From Bacteroidales bacterium UBA6229 (GTDB taxonomy: Bacteria > Bacteroidota > Bacteroidia > Bacteroidales > F082), in contig DJWN01000025.1 of assembly GCA_002440975.1 (NCBI GenBank), positions 1 to 64,000 of the forward strand: a stretch of 64,000 nucleotides of DNA, in the 5' to 3' direction. The position numbers and the translations under genes are program-made. The notes under the pieces are model-generated. The model was given only the letters and a program-made list of their open reading frames with translations. It was not told where the DNA came from and did not search any database. This document shows, piece after piece, positions 35,912-45,100 of this stretch. Positions within the stretch are counted from its first letter, which is position 1. Every line of letters begins with the position of its first letter.

Positions 35912-37267
35912 TTGATTTTGGACACACCTGACCCTGACCCCTATGCGAGTATAATTGCTGTTTTACTTAACACAGATTTTACCGGATTAAGCACCTCTGC
36001 CCTTATTGGGCTATTGGTACTTGCATTACTTTTGTTTTTTTCTGCACTGGTTTCGGGTAGCGAAACAGCCTATTTTTCATTGAAACCTTCAGATTTGCAC
36101 CTGCTCGAGAATAGTGGATCGGAGCTGAGTAAGGTGGTGCTGTCTCATCGCGAAAAACCTAAAACCTTATTAGCTACTATATTGATAGTTAACAATTTGG
36201 TGAATGTTGCGATTGTTATTCTCTCCAGTTTTCTAACCCACAGCTTGTTTCATTTATCCGAAAATCCCATCATTGCCTTTTTGGTACAAATAGTAGCCAT
36301 TACTTCGCTGATACTTTTAATTGGTGAGATAATTCCAAAGATAATTGCCAATAAAAACCCTTTAAAAGTTGCTACTTTTATGGCTCGTCCTCTGCTTGTG
36401 ATGGTTGCCCTTTTCAGGCCGTTTAGCTTTCTGCTTGTTTCTTCAACTACCTTGATTGAAAGAAGAATGAGCCGAAGGATGAAAAATATTTCAATCAGCG
36501 AGCTTTCAGATGCCATTGATATCACTTCTGATGAACAAGCACTTCCCGAAGAAAAGCAAATGTTAAAAGGGATTGCCACTTTTAGCGAGAAAGAAGCACG
36601 AAGTATTATGAAATCGCGTGTAAATATCACGGCCATTGATATACATGCTCCTTTCAAAGAATTGCTCGAGATGATTGTCAACAGTGGATTTTCGCGTATT
36701 CCGGCCTACGACGGGAGTTTTGATAAGGTGGTAGGGATCTTGTATATCAAGGATTTACTGCCTTATTTAAACCAGGAAGAACTGGATTGGAAACCTTTGA
36801 TACGTCCTGCATTTTTTATTCCTGAAAACAAGAAAATCAATGATTTGCTGCAGGAGTTCAGACAAAAGAAAATTCATATGGCCATTGTGGTAGATGAATA
36901 TGGAGGCACCTCAGGTTTACTTACACTGGAAGATATTATTGAAGAAATCGTGGGCGATATCAGCGACGAGTTTGATAAAGTACCGGATGATGATTTTTAT
37001 GAAGAGATTGATGAAAATACTACCGTTTTTGAGGCGCAGACCAGTTTGCTCGACTTTTGTAAAGTGATGAAGCTTGACGAGCATTATTTTGAAAATGTGC
37101 AGGGCGAATCGGATACGCTTGCCGGCCTGTTGCTCGAATTGGAAGGAAGGATTCCTGAGCGTGGAATGACAATAAAATGCAAGGATTTTAGTTTTGAGGT
37201 AACCGATGCAGATGCACGTCGAATTAAAGAGATTAAAGTAATCAGAAAGTTAGCATCCAATGTATAA
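35912..37267 (+). CDS. gldE: Gliding-motility-associated CNNM/CBS transporter-like protein GldE
   Basis: A 451-residue membrane protein of the CNNM/CorC (hemolysin C-like) family. The N-terminal DUF21 domain has about four membrane segments (about 25-48, 85-110, 118-140 and 148-172), with SGSETAYFSL and GEIIPKIIANKNP. The CBS pair follows (TFSEKEARSIMKSRVNITAID, then MAIVVDEYGGTSGLLTLEDI and EEIVGDISDEFD), and the C-terminal CorC_HlyC domain (about 365-445). CNNM relatives move Mg2+ or other divalent cations. GldE supports GldD in gliding flavobacteria. The start is TTG at 35912, supported by the promoter just upstream. The 3' end overlaps gldD by eight bases. Confidence 0.9.
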   Translation: MILDTPDPDPYASIIAVLLNTDFTGLSTSALIGLLVLALLLFFSALVSGSETAYFSLKPSDLHLLENSGSELSKVVLSHREKPKTLLATILIVNNLVNVAIVILSSFLTHSLFHLSENPIIAFLVQIVAITSLILLIGEIIPKIIANKNPLKVATFMARPLLVMVALFRPFSFLLVSSTTLIERRMSRRMKNISISELSDAIDITSDEQALPEEKQMLKGIATFSEKEARSIMKSRVNITAIDIHAPFKELLEMIVNSGFSRIPAYDGSFDKVVGILYIKDLLPYLNQEELDWKPLIRPAFFIPENKKINDLLQEFRQKKIHMAIVVDEYGGTSGLLTLEDIIEEIVGDISDEFDKVPDDDFYEEIDENTTVFEAQTSLLDFCKVMKLDEHYFENVQGESDTLAGLLLELEGRIPERGMTIKCKDFSFEVTDADARRIKEIKVIRKLASNV

Positions 37268-37838
37268 AATCTTTTGGTTGTTGGTATCATTGGTATTTTT
37301 TCTGTTTGCTTCCTGCGAATCAGATTTTGCACCTAAGCCCCGTGGATTTTTCCGCATTGATGTCCCTGCAAAAGCTTATTCGCTGATCGACACCATCCCT
37401 GCTTATCAGTTTGAACTCCCTGATTATACTGCCTTGTATCCGGATGATGAATCACCCTGGGAGAAAAACTGGATAACGATTGACTATCCTCAATTTAAAG
37501 GTAGTCTGCATATCAGTTACAAATCAATTGACAACAACCTGCCGGTTTATCTCGAAGATATGCACACCATGTTGATGAAGCATTTGCCAAAGGCCAGTGC
37601 CATTCAGGATAGTTTAATCCTTAATCCCGAACGAAAAGTGTATGGATTGCTTTTTAGCGTGCAGGGAAAAAGTGTGGCTTCACCCTTACAGTTTTACCTC
37701 ACAGACAGTACCCGACATTTCGTTAGGGGGGCATTGTATTTCAATATTCGACCTAATAATGATTCACTTAAACCTGTGATAAATTTCCTGCGTAAAGATG
37801 TGAATCACTTTATTGAAACGCTGAGTTGGAAGGAATAA
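37260..37838 (+). CDS. gldD: Gliding motility lipoprotein GldD
   Basis: A 192-residue lipoprotein. The signal ends FLFASC with lipid-accepting Cys19. The mature part begins ESDFAPKPRGFFRIDVP and includes NWITIDYPQFKGSLHISY, VYGLLFSVQGKSVASPLQF and FVRGALYFNIRP, which match the GldD family. GldD is required for gliding and type IX-dependent functions in flavobacteria, though its exact role is unclear. The start overlaps the end of gldE by eight bases, indicating translational coupling. Only two bases separate its stop from the convergent AlgX-like gene. Confidence 0.92.
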   Translation: MYKIFWLLVSLVFFLFASCESDFAPKPRGFFRIDVPAKAYSLIDTIPAYQFELPDYTALYPDDESPWEKNWITIDYPQFKGSLHISYKSIDNNLPVYLEDMHTMLMKHLPKASAIQDSLILNPERKVYGLLFSVQGKSVASPLQFYLTDSTRHFVRGALYFNIRPNNDSLKPVINFLRKDVNHFIETLSWKE

Positions 37839-37840
37839 AA

Positions 37841-39154
37841 TCAGGGATTGTTTTCTTTTTGTCTGTAATCGTAAATCCAGCCTGCATCGAGTAAAATCAT
37901 ATCTTCAACAGAGACTCCTCTTTTTTTTGCCTTATCTCGAATCATTTGCATCATGGATTCGCTTTTACGAAGATTTTTAGCTATTTCGACAATAGCCTGT
38001 TGTTTTTTCATTTCGGCAATACCTCCATCCTTAAGCAGTTCATAGAGTTCATCAATAAAATCAAAGCTAAACCGATACATATTGGCATCGGTTTGCAGCA
38101 GCAAAAACACATCAGTATGAACCACCGCATCCATCAGCGATACCAAGGCTCTTTCTTTTGTTGGTCGGTCGTCAGGATAATAAATCTGATTGTTATAATA
38201 CCAAAAACTGTTGTCGCTGAAGCCTTTAAGTGCGTAATTTCCTCCAAACCATTGCCAGTAATAGCTGTCTGCAACCGTGATCACCCTTGGCATTTTGCTT
38301 GAATCGCTTATTTCAAATTTAAATTCAGGATAGGGCATTGGATAATCATCGGGCGGCAATATAATATTCATTCCTTCCCACAAATCCCGGTCAGGTGATT
38401 TTAATTTATGGGTGACTTTTATGTTGGTCATTTCGAAATTGATAAACTCCTGATTCAGGCGATTTTCGATAAGTTTAAAAACAGAGTCAAATACAAGCCC
38501 CAGACCATAATAGCTCCAATGGATTCCGGCTTTTGGAAACAAAGCCAGCTTACTGGTATCTTTCATTGCGTTAAACCAGTGATTTCCTCCAATTACGGCA
38601 ATCTCTGCATTCTTAAGCGCATCATAATAGGCATCATAGTTTGTTGGGCCTTTTGTTTTGGGTTTAAGCTCATCGGGGATATATTCCGGCAAAAATGTTC
38701 CTTTTCCGGGAGCCAGCACAACCAAAAGAAGTTTGTTGTTTTCGTTGAGCCACTGATTTACAGCTATTGTCTTGTTTATGTCTTCTGTGACTTTTTCATC
38801 TCCCACGTAATCAAGTCCATAGTATGCCTTGATATAATTCATTTCATAAAGATAGCCTTCCTTTCCCATGATCACACCCTGTGCGTTTATCGTATCGAAA
38901 AGGCTGTATTGCAGTTGATTGTGAAGTCTTACAAAGTGTGGTCGGTAACCAATTGTTTGCTCAATGTAGGTGTTCATGCTGTCCTGAAATGTCCCGTTCC
39001 AAAAATTATTATTGTCCCATAAGGGCTTCTTAGGTGTGGTATAAGCACCTTTTAAGGCTTTTATTCTTGGCACGTCGAACTGATGCTGAATAAAAGGTAG
39101 AATCAGCATGAGCATCAGTAATGCAAAAAGGATATGTTTGACCAGCTTTTGCAT
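37841..39154 (-). CDS. AlgX/AlgJ-like SGNH-type protein, partner of MBOAT acyltransferase
   Basis: A 437-residue protein with one N-terminal membrane anchor (about 8-22) and an extracytoplasmic SGNH-hydrolase-like domain. Candidate catalytic blocks are LLVVLAPGKGTFLPEY and PKAGIHWSYYGLGLVFD (the H-W near a Ser/Asp block), then VITVADSYYWQWF (about 300, GxSF-like D-S). This arrangement matches the AlgJ/AlgX partners that act with MBOAT enzymes in O-acetylating surface polysaccharide. Its start overlaps the last base of the MBOAT gene upstream, so the two are co-translated. The polymer acetylated is unknown. Confidence 0.78.
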   Translation of the reverse strand: MQKLVKHILFALLMLMLILPFIQHQFDVPRIKALKGAYTTPKKPLWDNNNFWNGTFQDSMNTYIEQTIGYRPHFVRLHNQLQYSLFDTINAQGVIMGKEGYLYEMNYIKAYYGLDYVGDEKVTEDINKTIAVNQWLNENNKLLLVVLAPGKGTFLPEYIPDELKPKTKGPTNYDAYYDALKNAEIAVIGGNHWFNAMKDTSKLALFPKAGIHWSYYGLGLVFDSVFKLIENRLNQEFINFEMTNIKVTHKLKSPDRDLWEGMNIILPPDDYPMPYPEFKFEISDSSKMPRVITVADSYYWQWFGGNYALKGFSDNSFWYYNNQIYYPDDRPTKERALVSLMDAVVHTDVFLLLQTDANMYRFSFDFIDELYELLKDGGIAEMKKQQAIVEIAKNLRKSESMMQMIRDKAKKRGVSVEDMILLDAGWIYDYRQKENNP

Positions 39155-40572
39155 TAAAAACGGAAGTAGATAAAGGGGTTAAAGCCACTTGAAGTGATAG
39201 CACTCAGGCTGATTATAAATAGCACGATTGCAGCAAGCGACATGAAAATGAGATTGATAAAGGATTGTTTTTTGCCGTAAAGTTTCACCTGCCATTGTTC
39301 CAATCGTGGTGAATAGGCAAGGATGGCAAATACAGCAGCAAAAATCATCGTCATCCAAACGGCCTGATTTACAAATAGCGTTTCGCCTGATCTGAAACTA
39401 AACATTCCGGCAGTATAATGCCACACCTGATCCATGCTTTCGGCCCTGAAAAGCACCCAACCAACCAAGGTTATGATGAAGGTGAGTATTAAACTTGGGA
39501 ATTTGCCGATGGCTTTGTAAAACTTCAACAGAAATAACCTGTCGGCTACCAGAAAGAAACCATGAAAAGCACCCCAAACAACAAAGTTCCAGGCAGCTCC
39601 ATGCCAAAGTCCTGAGATTAAAAAAACCAGCCAAAGATTAAAATACATCCTTACAGGGCTTACCCTGTTTCCGCCCAGAGGAATATACAGATAATCGCGC
39701 ATCCAACGGCCAAGCGTCATATGCCAGCGTCGCCAGAATTCTGAAATATTTTGAGAGATGTAAGGATTGTTAAAGTTTTCCGGAAAATCGAAGCCGATCA
39801 TTCTGCCCAACCCAATTGCCATATCGGAATAGCCGGCAAAATCATAATAGATTTGAAAGGCATAGGCCAGGATTCCAATCCAGAGGGTAATACTGGCAAG
39901 CTGTGTGGGGTCAGCTGCAAAAACGCTATCCGCATAAGCACCCAACGGATTGGCAATCATCACCTTTCGGCCTAAGCCAACTGCAAATCTGAAAAATCCG
40001 GTTAAACGGTTATCCGTATTTTCATTGGTGCGCCTATCAACCAATTGATCTGCAATTTCGTTGAAGCGTACGATTGGGCCGGCTATCAACTGTGGAAACA
40101 TCAGTATGTATAAGGCTAAATCGGAGACTTTTTTCAGTGGAGGATGAACACCCCGATGCACATCAATGGCATAAGTCATTTTTTGAAAAGTGAAAAAGGA
40201 AATACCGATAGGCAAGGCTACGCGTGTCCATGTAATAGATTCACCTCCAAGTTGTTGGATAAACCAGTCAAGGTTTTCGACAAAGAAATTGGCGTATTTA
40301 AAATAAGCCAACAGTCCAACATTTAGCATCACACTTATTCCTGTAATCCAGCGTTTTTTGTTCCCTGTCGATTGAAAAAGCCACTTCACCAAATAAAAGT
40401 CGATCAGGATGCTCCCAATCACAATAAAAATAAAATCAGGTGCTCCCCAGGCGTAAAAGCCAACACTGGCCAGGAGTGCCACATAATTTTTGATTTTGCG
40501 CGGCACCAGGAAATACAAAATCAGGAATGCAGGCAAAAAATAAAGGAGGAAAAGACTGCTGCTAAAAACCAT
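39154..40572 (-). CDS. MBOAT-family O-acyltransferase (AlgI/DltB-like)
   Basis: A 472-residue polytopic membrane enzyme with about eleven hydrophobic segments, beginning MVFSSSLFLLYFLPAFLILY. The AlgI-type signature is clear: ALPIGISFFTFQKMTYAID, FPQLIAGPIVRF, the conserved FAGYSDMAIGLGRMIGFDFPENF block, ISEFWRRWHMTLGRWMRDYL and SGLWHGAAWNFVVWGAFHG with the catalytic His. It would pass acyl groups across the inner membrane to a sugar polymer, with the AlgX-like protein completing the transfer outside. A minus-strand TAAATTTG (40598-40605) lies just upstream. No polysaccharide synthase is adjacent. Confidence 0.93.
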   Translation of the reverse strand: MVFSSSLFLLYFLPAFLILYFLVPRKIKNYVALLASVGFYAWGAPDFIFIVIGSILIDFYLVKWLFQSTGNKKRWITGISVMLNVGLLAYFKYANFFVENLDWFIQQLGGESITWTRVALPIGISFFTFQKMTYAIDVHRGVHPPLKKVSDLALYILMFPQLIAGPIVRFNEIADQLVDRRTNENTDNRLTGFFRFAVGLGRKVMIANPLGAYADSVFAADPTQLASITLWIGILAYAFQIYYDFAGYSDMAIGLGRMIGFDFPENFNNPYISQNISEFWRRWHMTLGRWMRDYLYIPLGGNRVSPVRMYFNLWLVFLISGLWHGAAWNFVVWGAFHGFFLVADRLFLLKFYKAIGKFPSLILTFIITLVGWVLFRAESMDQVWHYTAGMFSFRSGETLFVNQAVWMTMIFAAVFAILAYSPRLEQWQVKLYGKKQSFINLIFMSLAAIVLFIISLSAITSSGFNPFIYFRF

Positions 40573-40769
40573 AGCTATGATTTTGGTTCAGAAGGGGCAA
40601 ATTTAGCAGATTAATCATAAAATGGGTGGGTTGTCAAATTGTTTTTTAACAAATCGAAATACAACAACGGTTTGCATACTGCGCACTGTGTGAAAATAAG
40701 GCTTTATTGTAAGTTATAGTCAGTGATTTTGTTAATTTAGCACACTCATAATTATTAAACCTCACCCAC

Positions 40770-42128
40770 ATGACAAAAAAAGCTAAACCAAGGCTAAGCT
40801 TCTGGGATATCTGGAACATGAGTTTTGGGTTTTTGGGCATCCAAATGGGATTTGCCTTGCAAAATGCGAATGCCAGCCGTATCCTACAGACCTTTGGAGC
40901 TGATGTGGAGCATCTTTCCTGGTTTTGGTTGGTAGCACCAATTACAGGTATGATTGTGCAACCTATCATTGGCCATTATAGCGATCAAACCTGGAATCGC
41001 CTCGGCAGAAGGCGTCCTTATTTTTTGACCGGAGCAGTTTTAGCTTCCATTGGATTGATCCTGATGCCCAACTCACCCATGTTTGCAGCTTATCTGCCAG
41101 CCTTATGGATTGGTGCTGGTATGCTGATGATTATGGATGCCTCTTTTAATGTGGCTATGGAACCTTTCAGGGCTTTGGTGGCTGATAAGCTGCCAACTGA
41201 CCAACGCACCCTTGGTTTTTCGGTGCAGACTTTGTTGATTGGTATTGGGGCTGTGGTTGGTTCGTGGTTGCCGTATGTGATAACAAACTGGTTTGGCTTC
41301 AACGAAATAGCTGCCGAAGGTGAAGTTCCGATGAGCTTGAAGCTTTCCTTCTTTATTGGTGCCGGAATTTTGGTTTCAACAATTGTTTGGACGATTGTAA
41401 CAACGAAGGAATACTCTCCCGAAGAACAGGAGATGTATGCCAATGATGAAGCTGATCCGGATGCAGAACCAGCGCGATTTGTTGATATTTTTAAAGATTT
41501 TGCCAATATGCCGGCCACTATGCGTCAGCTAGGGCTGGTACAGTTTTTTTCCTGGTTTGCGCTGTTTTCGATGTGGGTATTTACAACTCCGGCATTAGCA
41601 CAACATGTATGGGGTCTTTCGGCCGACGATCGCAGTTCAGCTACATTTAATGAGGCTGGTGATTATGTGGGGGTAATTTTTGGTGTGTATAATTTGGTAG
41701 CCGCCATTTTTGCGATGGCTTTACCTGTGATAGCTGCCAAAGTAGGTCGTAAACGCACTCATGCCATCAACCTCACCTTGGGTGGATTAGGTTTGATGTC
41801 GATCGTGTTAATCACCTCTCCTGAAATGAAATGGTTGCTCAACCTGAGCATGATAGGCGTTGGTATTGCCTGGGCTAGTATTTTAGCAATGCCTTATGCC
41901 ATATTAGCCGGATCAATTCCAGCCCGAAAAATGGGGGTTTATATGGGTATTTTTAATTTCTTTATTACTTTTCCGCAGATTGTGAATGGTGTATTTGGCG
42001 GCCCGCTTGTTAAGTTTTTATATGGGGGTCATGCCATATATGCCTTAGTCACGGCAGGAGCATTAATGATTCTGGGTGCTGTTTCAGTTTTGTTTGTAAA
42101 AGACAAGGACGACGTTGTAAAGGCATGA
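40770..42128 (+). CDS. MFS sugar transporter (SLC45/GPH-like)
   Basis: A 452-residue, twelve-helix major facilitator. The N-terminus LSFWDIWNMSFGFLGIQMGF, the loop HYSDQTWNRLGRRRPYFLTG (the conserved D-x-x-x-x-RxGRRRP between helices 2 and 3) and the helix-4 region MIMDASFNVAMEPFRALVAD match the SLC45-like family that moves sucrose, maltose or other disaccharides, usually with protons. A large central cytoplasmic loop (about 215-245) separates the halves. No glycosidase or regulator is adjacent, so the sugar is not predictable. It is monocistronic with its own terminator. Confidence 0.88.
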   Translation: MTKKAKPRLSFWDIWNMSFGFLGIQMGFALQNANASRILQTFGADVEHLSWFWLVAPITGMIVQPIIGHYSDQTWNRLGRRRPYFLTGAVLASIGLILMPNSPMFAAYLPALWIGAGMLMIMDASFNVAMEPFRALVADKLPTDQRTLGFSVQTLLIGIGAVVGSWLPYVITNWFGFNEIAAEGEVPMSLKLSFFIGAGILVSTIVWTIVTTKEYSPEEQEMYANDEADPDAEPARFVDIFKDFANMPATMRQLGLVQFFSWFALFSMWVFTTPALAQHVWGLSADDRSSATFNEAGDYVGVIFGVYNLVAAIFAMALPVIAAKVGRKRTHAINLTLGGLGLMSIVLITSPEMKWLLNLSMIGVGIAWASILAMPYAILAGSIPARKMGVYMGIFNFFITFPQIVNGVFGGPLVKFLYGGHAIYALVTAGALMILGAVSVLFVKDKDDVVKA

Positions 42129-42153
42129 AATAGAAAAAGATAAGTTGAAAAAG

Positions 42154-42187
42154 AGCCGGTTCGTTAATAAACCGGCTTTTTTTATTT
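42154..42187. terminator. Bidirectional terminator between MFS and redox operon
   Basis: A perfect 8-bp AGCCGGTT/AACCGGCT stem with an 8-base loop is followed by seven T on plus. The minus side is also followed by T-rich sequence (CTTTTTCAACTT). It lies between convergent genes. Confidence 0.85.
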
Positions 42188-42188
42188 T

Positions 42189-45100
42189 TCACCAGCCCAA
42201 TTTGCCGTTGAACTCTTCATCAATTGTTTTAATTAATAAATCGCAACCAAAATCGAATTGACGATTTTCGTTGTCTTTTTCTTTGAAGACAAAGCGTAAT
42301 TCTTTGAAATCGCCTCTGCGTGGTAAAAGACTGATGGCTTCTTCCAGTGCCTGAGCTGGCGTCTGGATTCCATTTATCCCGGTCTTTTCGAGCATTTTCA
42401 CAAGTTGTTTAAACGACGAATCTTCGATATCCACTTCCAATTGTTTTTCGATCTGCTGAATTTTCCTTTGTGAATTGGTGTAGGTTCCACCAAATTCCCA
42501 GGGCATCGAAGCGGGTAGTACCAAATCGGCCATGCGGGCAGTATCGCTCATCCAGAGATCTTGTACCACCTTGAATTCGATTCGTGAAAACTGTTGTTTG
42601 ATATCATCTTTATCCAGTGCGCAGCCAACCGGATCTTCGCCAAAAATAAAAGCATTTTTGATTTTTCCACCCCTGAAAAGCTTGTAAACACTGTTGATGG
42701 TAAACGGAAGTTCGTCCACTTTCCACTTAAATTGCATACGGTATTGAAGATCTTCATCAAGAATTGGTTCAGCACCTATGCCTATTTTGTGGCAAACACC
42801 CATATCAAAAATGCCATGACCATTATTTTTCTCTTTCAGTGCAATTAGCCCATTGGCTGTTTTGCCCAGTTTACCGGTTATCATGGCCAGGTTGTGCATT
42901 GCCATGCTGGCATTGGCCGAAAGGGCTTTCTCCTGGAAGATCATAATGGCATTCATCTCCTCATTATAGTCTTTTGCAAAGGCAGCTACGGTGTTTTCAT
43001 CTGTGCCTGCAAATTCTAACATTTGATCAAAATCAGCATTAAGCAAGGCGGTTTTGTATTCCTCAAAGCCTTCTGTGCGGTCTTTGATAAACATTCCGTT
43101 CTGCATATTATTGGCCAGTAACCAACGGTTTACTGCCTGAATAAAGTAGAAGTAATTAGCTATTTTGATTACTTGATCAGCTTTTTTACTGAAACTGCTG
43201 TTTTTGAGCGTGGTGATATGAACAAGCTTTACATCTTCCTTGTGTTTTGTGTTGAATATCAAATGATTGATTACCGGATGATCGTGATGAAGTTCGCCGC
43301 CGGCAACAAAAATTTTACTTCCTCCGCGAATATCGCAATACGAAGCGTTTTCGTTCGAATTATGGAAATATCCGTCTCCGCGACCCATATAATGGAAACT
43401 GCTCACATTATTGGTTTTTGCTCCGGCTCTGGCCAGTTTTTGAATCAGGTAAAGCTCTTCGTTGGTTAACCTTGCGCCACCAAAAAAGGCATTTTCATCC
43501 GGCTTCACCTTTTTAATATGATCTGAAATAATTTCGTAGGCTTCATCAAAAGTTATGGCTTTGAATCCGTCTTTTGTTTTGAGCCAGGGGGTGTTCATTC
43601 TTCCCGGATTATTGAATAATTTGTAGCCAAAAAAGGCTCGTCGGTTAATGTAATTGGGTCGGTTAATTTCACCTTTTCGGGGCGTGGCTTTGTAAAATTG
43701 ACCTTTGTGATGCATGAGATTAATTTCATAACCTTCCGAACCAAACATATCAATGGTTTCGATGGGTTCCAGTTTGAGCGGCCCGGGTTTGAAGCTGTAA
43801 TTTTCGGTTAATGCTCCTGTCGGACAAGCCGTAATACACATACCGCAGCTTTCGCAGCTGGTTTCCTGTAGCGGAAGGCCCATGCTGGGTGCAACAAAAC
43901 TTTTGAATCCCCTGTTGATTAGTCCGAGTGCATTGGCTCCGACCACTTCGCTGCAAATGCGGATGCACCGACTGCAAAGAATGCATTTGTTGTTGTCGAT
44001 TTCGATAAAAGGGTGCCTGAAATCAACCTGATGTTCTTGAAACTCTCCGGGATAACTTTTTTGCTCTGCCTGATAAGTAGTTGAATGTTTTTTAAGGTCA
44101 CAATCAAAATAGGCAGTACAACCACATTCGAGGCAACGACTGGCTTCCATCTGAGCTACGGCTTCATTTTCGTATCCCAGCTCCACTTCTTTGAAGTTGA
44201 TTCGCTCTTCGGTTGGAAGCACTGGCATTTCATGCCGTTTCTGATGTGGGAAATGCCCGATATAATCGTTCTTTTCCTGCGTTTTGAAATTTTCTTTTTT
44301 GCTCAAAAATTCTTTAGATGGAGGTGCAATAGTTAAGCCGTTCAAATATTGATGACAGGAATTAGCAGCAATTTTTGCTTGTGCAATTGCTTCAATAATT
44401 GTTGCAGGTCCGCTAACACCATCACCGGCAGCAAACACCGAGGGAATGCCGGTTTGCAGCGTATGTTTATTGGCTTCTATATCGCCCCAGCGATTTACGG
44501 CCAATTTACCATGTGTGCTATGCTCATTGATGTTGTCAATAAAGTTGACATCGGTTTTTTGACCGATTGCCGCTAAAACATAATCAGCTTCAATTTCAAA
44601 TTCAGAATCTGCAACAGGAACAGGCCTTCTTCTGCCCGAGGAATCAGGCTCGCCCAACGCCATGCGAGTTAATTTTACTTTTTGAAGGGTGTTCTTTTCA
44701 TCTTTGATGATTTCGACCGGATTGGTTAAAAACAGATATTCTACCCCTTCCAGTTTCGACTCATGAATTTCGATAGGGTTAGCCGGCATTTCTTTTTCGG
44801 TGCGGCGATAAACTACATACACCTTGGCGGCATTTCCTCTGATAGCGGTGCGACAGCAATCCATGGCTGTATTTCCACCACCGACAACCACCACGGTCTT
44901 GCCCGAGAAATCAGGGTGCTGACCTGTCATTTCCATGTTTTTCAGGAAGGTGATTCCGGCAAAGACATTTTCTGCATCATCGCCCGGGCAACCGACAAGC
45001 GTTCCTTTTTGAGAACCGATTGTAAGTACAGTCGCATCAAAGTGGTCGTGGATTTCTGCATAAGAGAGATTGCCTCCCAGGGTTTTGTTATAATGAATTT

